From Paenibacillus ihbetae (GTDB lineage: Bacteria; Bacillota; Bacilli; Paenibacillales; Paenibacillaceae), in contig NZ_CP016809.1 in assembly GCF_002741055.1 (NCBI RefSeq), forward strand, positions 2,006,501-2,070,500: a stretch of DNA of 64,000 nucleotides, given 5' to 3'. The translations under genes were made by a program, and so were the position numbers. Below the pieces are notes generated by a model. The model was given only the letters and a program-made list of their open reading frames with translations, had not been told where the DNA came from and ran no database searches. Shown here in pieces: positions 25,490-33,295 of the stretch (its first letter is position 1; each line of letters opens with the position of its first letter).

Positions 25490-25541
25490 GGGCTGTATTC
25501 CTCACCGAAGTCGTGAAGGTGAAGGGAAACAGCCCTTCTTT
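25490..25541 (+). terminator. Terminator of the iron uptake operon
   Basis: Outer arms GGGCTGT and ACAGCCC, with an inner CTCACC/GGTGA pairing, form a long hairpin followed by TTCTTT, 15 bp after the ATPase stop. Confidence 0.8.
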
Positions 25542-25593
25542 ATAGAAATATCACACATCATCCATTTTAAAATATACAAAGGTGGCGTATAGG

Positions 25594-26061
25594 TTGAAGA
25601 AGCTTCTCATCACGCCGGCCCGGATGCTCGGAGCAGGCCTTGCCGCCGGCAGCCTTCTTGGGATATACCTTAAGCTCATCGAGCATTTCACTTCATTCAA
25701 CGTGTATACGCTGCTGCTGAACGTGGATTATATCCCCGGCCTGAAGCATCTGGAGCTGTCGGAAGGGGCTGAGTTTCTGCTCCACCTTGCCATCTCTGTC
25801 CTGCTTAGCGCCGTATTGGGCGTGATTCTGCGCAAGAAAGCCTGGCCGCATGGCCGGGCCTTCACCTTTGTCGCAGCCGCCTGCACTGGTGTGGGCCTTC
25901 TGTTGTACCCGACAACGGCGCTGTCTGATCGTACGCCGGAGCTTACCGACCCGGTCTCCCTCCTGCTGTGGCTATCCGGCCACTTGCTGTATGGGGCTGC
26001 ATTGGGGAGGCTACTGGTGGGTGCCGGGCACGCATGCGATTGGAGTAAGCAACGCGAATAA
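25594..26061 (+). CDS. Predicted four-helix membrane protein, unknown function
   Basis: A 155-residue hydrophobic protein with about four transmembrane segments and a C-terminal KQRE tail. TTG 25594 is preferred as start because AAAGGTGG lies 8 nt before it; a GTG at 25582 is inside that site. No catalytic motif or family was recognised. It stands alone between two terminators, so its role cannot be inferred from context. Confidence 0.75.
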   Translation: MKKLLITPARMLGAGLAAGSLLGIYLKLIEHFTSFNVYTLLLNVDYIPGLKHLELSEGAEFLLHLAISVLLSAVLGVILRKKAWPHGRAFTFVAAACTGVGLLLYPTTALSDRTPELTDPVSLLLWLSGHLLYGAALGRLLVGAGHACDWSKQRE

Positions 26062-26090
26062 GCCGCCCCGAACCGGGACGGCTTCTCTAT
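26060..26090 (+). terminator. Terminator after the membrane protein gene
   Basis: AAGCCGCCCCG and CGGGACGGCTT pair (one G-U) around a 3-4 nt loop, followed by CTCTATAATTT. It overlaps the stop codon of the membrane protein gene. Confidence 0.75.
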
Positions 26091-26108
26091 AATTTCCGTA
26101 AGACTGGA

Positions 26109-26690
26109 TTAACGCCCTACGGACAAATCCTGATTGTCCTCATGACTTTCTTCTGCATCCTCGGAGTCCAGCTGGTCACCGGATGCTGCTATCCCATCCA
26201 TAAAATCTTGAATCTGTCCGCTGTTGCGGGTCAGGGTTGCTACGGCAACCTCATGCTTCTTCGCAATGTCGGACTTCGTCACGGAGATGTTAAGCAGTGA
26301 AGTCGCAATATATTCTAATGCACTGGCGTATCCGCCTGGCTTGCGGTACTTCGGATTGGCTTCCCTGGAGAAGTTATTCCAGACGATCAGCAGGCTGAAT
26401 ACTTGAAACAGCTCCTCCTCGCTCTTAAGCTCGTAATCCCGGCAAATCTGCGGAAATAACGACTCGGCGAGCTCACGGTGCTCGTCCGCATTCCAATCCA
26501 TCCAATCCAGCCTATCGTGAATCATCTGGCGCAGCTGGTCAGCCTTTTGCTGTGGTACGGATGCTGCTCGGGTACCAGGGAACGGAATGACCTTACCTTG
26601 GATCGTGCGTTGATCCTTCTCAAGACAACATCTTTTGTACTTATTTCCGCTTCCGCAGTGACATAGATCGTTTCTTCCTAGCTTTTTCAT
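26109..26690 (-). CDS. SEC-C motif protein
   Basis: A 193-residue soluble protein. The N-terminal [18 protein letters not shown] (residues 5-22) is a textbook SEC-C zinc motif, CxCx8CC, as found at the end of SecA and in many small proteins. The rest is helical and acidic near the C-terminus, and a conserved-looking ATLTRNS helix may bind nucleic acid or protein. AGGAG lies 8 nt before the ATG. It is monocistronic and convergent with the membrane protein gene. The function is unknown beyond likely zinc binding. Confidence 0.85.
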   Translation of the reverse strand: MKKLGRNDLCHCGSGNKYKRCCLEKDQRTIQGKVIPFPGTRAASVPQQKADQLRQMIHDRLDWMDWNADEHRELAESLFPQICRDYELKSEEELFQVFSLLIVWNNFSREANPKYRKPGGYASALEYIATSLLNISVTKSDIAKKHEVAVATLTRNSGQIQDFMDGIAASGDQLDSEDAEESHEDNQDLSVGR

Positions 26691-26861
26691 TTCCTAGCTC
26701 CTATTTAGATGATTTCTTCTATTATACATGGAAAAGCTCGAAAAGCGCACCTCTGCCTGTAAAATGCTCATGCAGGCTTCCCGATCCTCCCCAGATTCCT
26801 CTCCTAACAGGGCAGTTCTTGTACGCTCAGAGACGAATGGCCGGGGCGAATAGCAAAAAAA

Positions 26862-26890
26862 ACGCGGGTTGCTTCGTGGAAAGCCGCGCT
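26862..26890. terminator. Hairpin with T-run, possible second terminator
   Basis: CGCGG...CCGCG arms with an inner GCTT/AAGC pairing precede an eight-T run on the minus strand. The stretch 26691-27018 has no gene that I can support. Confidence 0.5.
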
Positions 26891-27018
26891 CTATTTTATT
26901 ATTCTATAATATTTCATTTTATGCAAGTAAGAAGTAACAAATTTGTAAAAACTTATCCCTTCCCATGATTTACATACTCCATTTAGGAGCTTGGAGCCTT
27001 GGTTATGTTATATAAAGA

Positions 27019-27059
27019 AAACCGAAGCCAGCCCCTATGACGGAGACTGCTTCGGCTTC
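27019..27059 (-). terminator. Terminator of the second sugar locus
   Basis: Minus-strand CCGAAGCAG and CTGGCTTCGG form a stem followed by TTTTCTTT, 13 bp after the binding-protein stop. Confidence 0.8.
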
Positions 27060-27072
27060 GATGCTTGACCCG

Positions 27073-28383
27073 TTAGTAACCGAGCGCGGTTTTCGCTTCC
27101 TTCCACTTCGCGTTCAGCTTGTCGAACGCTGCCTGCAGATCCTCGGCCACGACATATTCCTGCACGTAATCACCGGTGCCGATGCCGATCTGCGCTTTAT
27201 TCGCAATCTCGTTAAACTTCGGATCGGTCGCCTCACTCTCGATGAGGGTCGGATTAAACGACTGGAATTCTGCCAGCTGCGGAATGGTGGACTCGGCCGT
27301 CTTGATAATCGGCATGAAGCCCGAATCTTCCACGTAGCCGGATTCCTTCACGAAAAATTCCACCCAAGCGGTCGCCAGCTCCTTGTTCTGGCTGTCCTTG
27401 CTGACTGCAACGAAGTAGTCCGAACCGAGCGGTGCATTATACTTGCCGCTGTTGTCGTAAGGGAGCGGGAAGAAGCCAATGTCCTCCGAAGCGGCGCCTG
27501 CGCCGATCACCTGCGGAATGACCCAGTTGCCAAGGAAATACATCCCGGCTTTGCCCGCAGCCATTTCCCCCTTCGAAATCTCCCAGTTATTCGTGTACAG
27601 ATCCTTCTCTACCCACTCCTTCTGCACGAAGGTACGTGCAATCTGGGCCAGCGTGCCCCATGCATTATCAACCTGGAACGGAGCTTCCTCCGATACCAGC
27701 TTCGAGTGGTACTGCGGATCGCCTGCCACATACCATGCCGAGTTGTCGGCCCAGTTGCCCATCGTCCACTGAGCGCCGAAGTTCATGTAGAGCGGAATGA
27801 TATCGGCAGCCTTCAGCTTCTCGGCCGCGGCATAAAGCTCATCCAGCGTCCCAGGAACCTTGTCGATTCCTGCAGCCTCGAACGCTTTTTTGTTATACAC
27901 GATCCCTTGCGTATTAACACCGGTCGAAATCCCGTAACGCTTGCCTTCGAACAGCGTATTGTCCGCGAAATACACGTTTTCGAACATCGCATCCGGCAGC
28001 GGTTCAAAATATTTCGGGTACTCCGAGGTTGCAAGGCCGGTCGGAATCATGAGCACGTCACCGGCTTCTCCGGTCGTCAAGCGAACCTGGATATCCTGGG
28101 CGTAGTTCGTCAAGCCTTCGAATTCGATTTCGGCCTTCGGGTACTTGGCTTTAAAAGCCTCCTCGTACTTATCGAGCGTTCCGTCGTTCACAAGATCCGT
28201 ACGGTGCGTCAGCACCTTCAGCTTGCCGCCAAGCTCGGTCTCTCCCTCGGTGCCGGCCGTTTCGCTGCCCGTGCTCGCACCAGGCGTCGTGCCCGCATCG
28301 TTCGCTTTGTTTCCTCCGCAGGCGGCCAATATGGATGATACGGTGAATAACAGAAGCAGCAGCATCGTCAGTCTGTTCTTCAT
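27073..28383 (-). CDS. Carbohydrate-binding lipoprotein of ABC transporter
   Basis: A family 1 solute-binding protein of 436 residues. The start is ATG 28383, with GGGGGAAG about 9 nt upstream; 15 further open codons upstream are not used. The lipobox is SILAACGGN near residue 22. Family blocks include VLTHRTDLVNDGTLDKYEEA and a GISTGVNTQGIVYNKKAFE stretch. It should deliver an oligosaccharide to the permeases at 29950-31661. It is separated from them by the glycosidase gene and has its own upstream cre box, so it may also be transcribed alone at a higher level. Confidence 0.9.
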   Translation of the reverse strand: MKNRLTMLLLLLFTVSSILAACGGNKANDAGTTPGASTGSETAGTEGETELGGKLKVLTHRTDLVNDGTLDKYEEAFKAKYPKAEIEFEGLTNYAQDIQVRLTTGEAGDVLMIPTGLATSEYPKYFEPLPDAMFENVYFADNTLFEGKRYGISTGVNTQGIVYNKKAFEAAGIDKVPGTLDELYAAAEKLKAADIIPLYMNFGAQWTMGNWADNSAWYVAGDPQYHSKLVSEEAPFQVDNAWGTLAQIARTFVQKEWVEKDLYTNNWEISKGEMAAGKAGMYFLGNWVIPQVIGAGAASEDIGFFPLPYDNSGKYNAPLGSDYFVAVSKDSQNKELATAWVEFFVKESGYVEDSGFMPIIKTAESTIPQLAEFQSFNPTLIESEATDPKFNEIANKAQIGIGTGDYVQEYVVAEDLQAAFDKLNAKWKEAKTALGY

Positions 28384-28445
28384 TTGTCGTCTTCCCCCTG
28401 TACTTTGAAATGATCCGGCGTGTCCCATACCGGGAATGCCGATAT

Positions 28446-28460
28446 TGTTATCGCTTACAA
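28446..28460. promoter_or_regulatory. cre box before the binding-protein gene
   Basis: On the minus strand TTGTAAGCGATAACA fits the CcpA consensus WTGNAANCGNWNNCW at every position. It lies 63 bp before the binding-protein start. Confidence 0.75.
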
Positions 28461-28486
28461 CTCAAATATTAATAGCTAACAGGAAC

Positions 28487-28511
28487 AAAACAAATGAAGT
28501 GCATTTGTTTT
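28487..28511. promoter_or_regulatory. Perfect 10-bp inverted repeat, operator candidate
   Basis: AAAACAAATG and CATTTGTTTT flank a 5-bp centre about 105 bp upstream of the binding-protein start and just upstream of the cre box. It could bind the locus regulators. A terminator-like role is less likely because no plus-strand gene precedes it. Confidence 0.5.
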
Positions 28512-28603
28512 TATTGTCATAAATTATGCTAACCTATGATTTTTTTGTTAGGTCGGAGTCGGTCGATGGCCGACGCCAATGCCTCTTCTCAAGCAAATAC
28601 CGC

Positions 28604-28635
28604 ACCGCATGCGCCGAAAGCTGCATGCGATGCGG
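28604..28635 (-). terminator. Possible terminator after the GH113-like gene
   Basis: ACCGCAT and ATGCGGT arms with further inner GCG/CGC pairing form a hairpin about 40 bp past the glycosidase stop. The T-run is weak, so read-through to the binding-protein gene is possible. Confidence 0.4.
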
Positions 28636-28675
28636 TTCACTTCACAAAGCAATAAACCTATTTAAAACATATGTG

Positions 28676-29662
28676 TTATCGCGCGTCGGAACTCTCGCCG
28701 GCTTCCAATGCATGGGAGCCGCTTGCATAAAAGCGCCGCACCGTTTCGGCTGCGCGTTTGCCGTACATGCAATAATCGTCGTTCTCCGAAGCCTCCTGTG
28801 CGTCGTACAGCCGGGCCGGCCAGTCCCACAGCATATATCCCTGCATCCAGTCCCGCTGCGCGCATGCAGCGAACATCGCTTCATAGTACCGCTCCTGCTC
28901 CGCCTCGGACGGCCCGCCCGGCAGCGACCAGTCATTCGGCCGGGCCGCGGAGCCTTCGCGGCTCGGGCATCCGGCTTCCATGAAGAAGAATGGCTTGTTC
29001 CACTTTTTCACCGTGCCTTCGATTCGGTTCAGCTGCGCCTCCCATTGATCGATCGGATAATAGCCGCTCGACGAGATGATATCGACCGCATCCCACCAGG
29101 TCAGGCGATCCTCCTGGTACTTATCGCAATTATAGGTAATCAAGCCTCCATATACCAACCGGACATCCGCAATCAGGCTCCGCCATTCGGCCTCGCGCTT
29201 ATCGGCCTGTACCATCTCGCAGCCGATGCACAGCATTTCGCAGCCCTCTTCTTCGGCGATCACAGCATAGTGGCGGATGAACTCCCCGTAGGAACGGAAC
29301 CATTCCGCCCAGCTTGGCTCGCCGGGCACCTCTTCATCGAAGAAGCTGATATGCGCCCGCCACGTACCGTTGCCAACGTTGACGACCGGCTTCAAGCACA
29401 CCTTCAGGCCAAGCTGCTTCGCCTTGCGGATCGCCCATCTGACCTCGTCATCCGTCACCGTCGGCTCCTCGCGAAACGGAATCTCCGTCGACTGCGGCGT
29501 TGCTTGCACGGCGGAAAGCGCAAGCGCCGTCCAGTTCACGTTCATCTCCGCCATGCGCTCCATGGAGAACTCCGCTTCGGGTCCGCTCCAGGTGCCCCGG
29601 ATGCCGGTCCACCCCCATGTCATGCCATTAACATATTCCGGCCAAACTTTGTTTGTATTCAT
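28676..29662 (-). CDS. GH113-like glycosidase (mannanase-type TIM barrel)
   Basis: A 328-residue enzyme without a signal peptide, so it acts in the cytoplasm. WGWTGIRGTW near the N-terminus and the two acid motifs LCIGCEM (Glu149) and FFFMEAGCPS (Glu229) resemble family GH113, whose studied beta-mannanase uses glutamates at nearly the same positions. MLWDWPARLY near residue 295 would be the last barrel strand. It lies between sugar permeases and the binding protein, so it likely hydrolyses the imported oligosaccharide. A beta-manno-oligosaccharide is the best guess. The start ATG has only a weak GAGAG site. Confidence 0.75.
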   Translation of the reverse strand: MNTNKVWPEYVNGMTWGWTGIRGTWSGPEAEFSMERMAEMNVNWTALALSAVQATPQSTEIPFREEPTVTDDEVRWAIRKAKQLGLKVCLKPVVNVGNGTWRAHISFFDEEVPGEPSWAEWFRSYGEFIRHYAVIAEEEGCEMLCIGCEMVQADKREAEWRSLIADVRLVYGGLITYNCDKYQEDRLTWWDAVDIISSSGYYPIDQWEAQLNRIEGTVKKWNKPFFFMEAGCPSREGSAARPNDWSLPGGPSEAEQERYYEAMFAACAQRDWMQGYMLWDWPARLYDAQEASENDDYCMYGKRAAETVRRFYASGSHALEAGESSDAR

Positions 29663-29777
29663 ATTGGCACTCTCACTCTCCGTTATGTTGTATTGATCTC
29701 TTTACCAGGCTCCGGCAAGCAGGGCATAGGCCGATAACAGCGGGCTGCTTTTCCTCGCTTTGGACAGCGGTTGGCTT

Positions 29778-29940
29778 GTTGGGAACCTTAGCGTTAGCCT
29801 GCGGGCCTGTTGGGGACTTTGCGTTAGCCTAACGAGCCCGTCGAACCCTATACCTATACGTCACATCGGCCCGTCGAACCCTGTGCACCTATCCGTCACA
29901 TCGCGCCCTCCGAGCCCTTTTTGATCCGTCACCGTCAGCG
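29778..29940. repeat. Two degenerate tandem repeat families in a 287-bp gap
   Basis: A 31-bp unit beginning GTTGGG and containing GCGTTAGCCT occurs twice (29778-29840). It is followed by two 33-35 bp units beginning GCCCGTCGAACCCT and ending GTCACATCG (about 29836-29903), with a decayed third copy. No gene is supported in 29663-29949. Confidence 0.6.
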
Positions 29941-29949
29941 TCCCCCTAA

Positions 29950-30780
29950 TTACTTGACCGCCCCGTTCGTCACGCCTGCAAAAATATACCGCTGCATGAA
30001 CAAGAAGAGCACCACCGTCGGAATAAAGATGATCAGTATCCCCGCTGAAATGACATTCAGCTGCGCCGCGTTCGGACCGATGAACGAATAGATCGCGGTG
30101 GATACCACCTTCAGATCCTGCTTCGGCATGTACAGATACGGCGTGTAGAAATCGTTATATATCGAAATGCTCTTCAGAATGATCAGTGTGGCCGTAGCCG
30201 GTGCAAGCAGCGGGAAGATGATGGAGCGATAGATTTTGAACAGGGATGCTCCCTCGATCATGGCACTCTCGTCAAGATCCTTAGGAATGCTGTTGACGAA
30301 TTGAAGATAAATGACGATCTGGAGCACGTCCGCGCCCAAATAGAGCAGAATCGGCGCAAGCATCGTATTGTAGGCGCCCAGGCTTTGGATCACGCTGAAC
30401 GTTGCCACCTGGGTCGTGACCATCGGGATAACCTGCGCCACAAGGTACATGCCCATGATCGCCTTCTTCAGCTTGAAATCAAAGCGTCCCACCGCATAGG
30501 CAACCATCGTTCCAAGCACGATGTTCCCTGCCACGGAAATGGCCAGAATGATCAAAATATTGCGGAAGCCAAGGCCCAGATCGCCGATGTCGATCACCCG
30601 CTTGAAGTTTTCCAGGTTGAAGAAATTGTCCGGCAGCGCAAGACCCGATTGATAATACTCCACCTGGGTCTTGAAGGCTCCCACCGCGATCGAGTAGATC
30701 GGGAAGAAGACAACGAACAGCGCAACCGCCAGCGTATAATAATTAAAAATCGTCATTGCGATGGATCGTTCCCGCTTCAT
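29950..30780 (-). CDS. CUT1 sugar ABC permease (MalG type)
   Basis: A 276-residue permease with six helices. The EAA loop near residue 185 reads PKDLDESAMIEGASLFKIYR, and the protein ends MQRYIFAGVTNGAVK, as MalG-type permeases do. The ATG overlaps the stop of the MalF-type gene by four bases (ATGA). Together they form the membrane channel. No ATPase gene is nearby, so a shared MsmX-type ATPase is expected. Confidence 0.92.
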   Translation of the reverse strand: MKRERSIAMTIFNYYTLAVALFVVFFPIYSIAVGAFKTQVEYYQSGLALPDNFFNLENFKRVIDIGDLGLGFRNILIILAISVAGNIVLGTMVAYAVGRFDFKLKKAIMGMYLVAQVIPMVTTQVATFSVIQSLGAYNTMLAPILLYLGADVLQIVIYLQFVNSIPKDLDESAMIEGASLFKIYRSIIFPLLAPATATLIILKSISIYNDFYTPYLYMPKQDLKVVSTAIYSFIGPNAAQLNVISAGILIIFIPTVVLFLFMQRYIFAGVTNGAVK

Positions 30781-31661
30781 TCGCTTCTCCCCTCTCTAAA
30801 CAACAGCTTCCGCTGAATGACGATAAACAGCAGCACCATGATGAGCAGCACGACCGCCATGGCCGAGGCCAGGCCGAAGTTCTGGTACTTAAACGCCGTA
30901 TTCACCGTATGGATGACAAAGGTTGACGTATCGTTCGCGCCCAGCATCATGACAAACGGAATATCGAATGCCTCAAGCGCGCCTGTCAGAGTCAGGATAA
31001 GCATCAGCTCCAGTACGCCGCGGATGCTTGGCAGGGTAATGTAGCGGAACTTCTGCCAGCCCGACGCGCCATCGATGGAAGCGGCCTCATAAAGATCGCC
31101 TGGAATGGACTGCAGCGCACCGATGAAGATCACCATGTTCAGCCCCATGTATTTCCACATGGAGATGAATGCCAGCGCGAAATTCACGATCCGCTTGTCG
31201 CCGAGCCAGCTCTGCTGCCAAGAATCCAGCCCGAGCGCGCCAAGGAGCGTGTTCAGCGAGCCGTATTCCATGTGGTACACGTTCTTGAACATGATTACCG
31301 TCGCGACGCTGTGCAGCACATACGGCAGAAACAGAGCCACGCGAAAGCCGTTTCTCCCCTTCAGCTTCCCGGTCAGAATGACCGCGAAATACAGGGCAAA
31401 GACGACCTGCACCAGGCCGCCGCCCAAATAGTACAGATTGTTCTTCAACGTACTGAACACTTCAGGCTTCGTAAATATTTCCACATAATTATCCAGTCCG
31501 ATGAAATTCATATCCCAGCCGAGGCCGGTCCAATCCGTCAAGCTGTAATACAGCAGGGAAATCGCCGGATAATACGAGAAGGTCAGAGACAGGATAACGG
31601 GAATGATGAGGAACCCGAACAGAATAAGATAGCGCTGTGTTTTATAACTGAAATTGAACAA
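30777..31661 (-). CDS. CUT1 sugar ABC permease (MalF type)
   Basis: About 295 residues with six transmembrane helices and an EAA loop DLYEAASIDGASGWQKFRYI near residue 190. TTG 31661 is chosen as start because GAGGAAGGGAG lies just before it. The open frame reaches back to an ATG at 31721, but a TATAAT box (31705-31710) sits between that ATG and the TTG, so the upstream codons are probably promoter. It is the first gene of the transporter part of the locus, about 110 bp after the response regulator stop. Confidence 0.88.
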   Translation of the reverse strand: MFNFSYKTQRYLILFGFLIIPVILSLTFSYYPAISLLYYSLTDWTGLGWDMNFIGLDNYVEIFTKPEVFSTLKNNLYYLGGGLVQVVFALYFAVILTGKLKGRNGFRVALFLPYVLHSVATVIMFKNVYHMEYGSLNTLLGALGLDSWQQSWLGDKRIVNFALAFISMWKYMGLNMVIFIGALQSIPGDLYEAASIDGASGWQKFRYITLPSIRGVLELMLILTLTGALEAFDIPFVMMLGANDTSTFVIHTVNTAFKYQNFGLASAMAVVLLIMVLLFIVIQRKLLFREGRSE

Positions 31662-31704
31662 GCTCCCTTCCTCGCTTTCTGCTTGAAATGGTACCGATTT
31701 CATA

Positions 31705-31710
31705 ATTATA
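31705..31710 (-). promoter_or_regulatory. -10 box of the transporter operon
   Basis: Minus-strand TATAAT lies 43 bp before the permease TTG. No good -35 sits 17 bp upstream, which suits an activated promoter. The AraC-type response regulator encoded just upstream is the obvious candidate activator. Confidence 0.55.
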
Positions 31711-31774
31711 AAAGACAGCATGCTGAAAAATAATAGATTCGGTTTCGTTTTATTGTCCTCATTTTAGATAACAA

Positions 31775-33295
31775 TCACCTAACAAAGTCCCGGTATTCCT
31801 TCGGCGTTTTCCCCGTCATCTTCTTGAACACCTTCGTAAAATAAGCCGGGTCGGGGTAACCTACCTGTTCACCGACCTTATACGTCTTCAGGCCGCGATC
31901 CTCCTTCAGCAGCCGCTTCGCCAGTGCGATCCGCTCGCTGATGATATAATCCGTGATCGTTTCTCCCGTCTCGGTCTTGAACAGCTTGCTTAAATAGCTT
32001 GGCGTTAAATAAACGAGATCGGCCAAATGCTGAAGCTCGAGCTCTTCGGTAAAATGCTGCTGGATATAAGCTTTGACCGTTTCAACGGCACGGTGCTCGC
32101 TCTTCATCTGCTCCAGATGACCCACCAGCTTCTCTATCGCGGCCTTCAGCGCAGCGGCAAAAGCCCGCCAATCCTCGAACCGCCCCGGATCATGGGGCCA
32201 TTGCACCTCATCCTTGGAGATCCCGCGGTGCTCCAGCTCCTCCGAGCCATGGGCCGCGATCGCTGCGCACGCTTCTTTAAGCTCCGCCCACCCGGCTGCC
32301 AACGGTGCAACCTCATCCAGCCAGGCGCCGGCCAAATCCGGCAGTCGGGCATAATCGCCCCCGTGCAGAGCCGGAAACAGCTGCTTGTCCAGCAGCCGCA
32401 CCAGGCGGTAGCGCTCCTCCGGCTTCCTCCGCGCCCCATGCCCGTCTCCCTGGGCCCCGCATACGCGCCGCTCCCGGCTGTACCACGCCTGCTCCAGCGA
32501 GCGCAGCGCTTCCTCGTAGGCTTGCGGCAGCCACTGGCTGCCGGAGAATACGCCGCTGATGCCTGCTTTGGCTGCGGTTCCGGCAGGCAGCTGCTGCAGC
32601 AGCATCACCGAGCGTTCCCTGGCTATGCCGGCATGCTCGATGGGCCTCACCGGCAGGATCACGGCCCTTCGGCCGTCGATGCAGCCCACGATTCGTCGCT
32701 CCTCCCCCCACTCGGTCGTCAGACGCTCCAGCGCGGCCGGCGTCACCTCCGAGGAAGCCTGAAGCAGCAGTATGGCATAATAGCCCCGGAACAAGGGCTG
32801 GCGGTCCAGTCTTGCGCACACCTCTTCGAAGAGATGCTCCGGCACCCTGTTCTCACCCGGACCCAGCAGGAAGCTCACCAGATCATCCGATTCGAGTCTT
32901 CGTTCGCTTCGCTCCTTCTGCACCATCTCAAGCACGTTGGCAAGCAGCTGATGCAGCTCCTTGATGTTGACCGGCTTCAGCAAATATTCCACGGCGCCCT
33001 GGCGCATGGCCGTCCGGGCGTACTCAAAATCGTTATATCCGCTCAGCACGGCGATTTTCGTGCCGCTCGCGAGCTCCCGCACGCGGGCCATCAGCTGGAG
33101 GCCGTCCATCTGCGGCATTTTGACATCGGTAATGACAAGGTCCGGCTGCAGCTCATGCATTCGGTCGAGCAGCTCCTGGCCGCTAGCGAACGTCCCCACG
33201 ACACGGTAGGGCTCGCCCGCGTCCCGAATCAGCTTGCCCAGCCCCAGCCGAATTCGCTCCTCGTCATCCACCACAGCTATCGTAAGCATCCTCAA
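31775..33295 (-). CDS. YesN-type response regulator, AraC output
   Basis: A 506-residue regulator. The receiver domain (1-125) has the acidic pair Asp10/Asp11, phosphorylation site Asp57 in DLVITDVKMPQMDG and Lys106-type LLKPV. A middle region of unknown fold follows, then a C-terminal AraC domain with two helix-turn-helices (LQHLADLVYLTPSYLSKLFK and VGEQVGYPDPAYFTKVFKKM). It receives phosphate from the kinase encoded upstream, whose stop it overlaps by four bases, and should activate the sugar transporter promoter. Confidence 0.93.
   Translation of the reverse strand: MRMLTIAVVDDEERIRLGLGKLIRDAGEPYRVVGTFASGQELLDRMHELQPDLVITDVKMPQMDGLQLMARVRELASGTKIAVLSGYNDFEYARTAMRQGAVEYLLKPVNIKELHQLLANVLEMVQKERSERRLESDDLVSFLLGPGENRVPEHLFEEVCARLDRQPLFRGYYAILLLQASSEVTPAALERLTTEWGEERRIVGCIDGRRAVILPVRPIEHAGIARERSVMLLQQLPAGTAAKAGISGVFSGSQWLPQAYEEALRSLEQAWYSRERRVCGAQGDGHGARRKPEERYRLVRLLDKQLFPALHGGDYARLPDLAGAWLDEVAPLAAGWAELKEACAAIAAHGSEELEHRGISKDEVQWPHDPGRFEDWRAFAAALKAAIEKLVGHLEQMKSEHRAVETVKAYIQQHFTEELELQHLADLVYLTPSYLSKLFKTETGETITDYIISERIALAKRLLKEDRGLKTYKVGEQVGYPDPAYFTKVFKKMTGKTPKEYRDFVR

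Noticed and set aside
27037..28338. 433-codon plus-strand frame over the binding-protein gene
   Set aside because: Antisense shadow of a clear lipoprotein gene caused by GC-rich codon bias. The same applies to long frames at 28526-29737 and 32027-33379.
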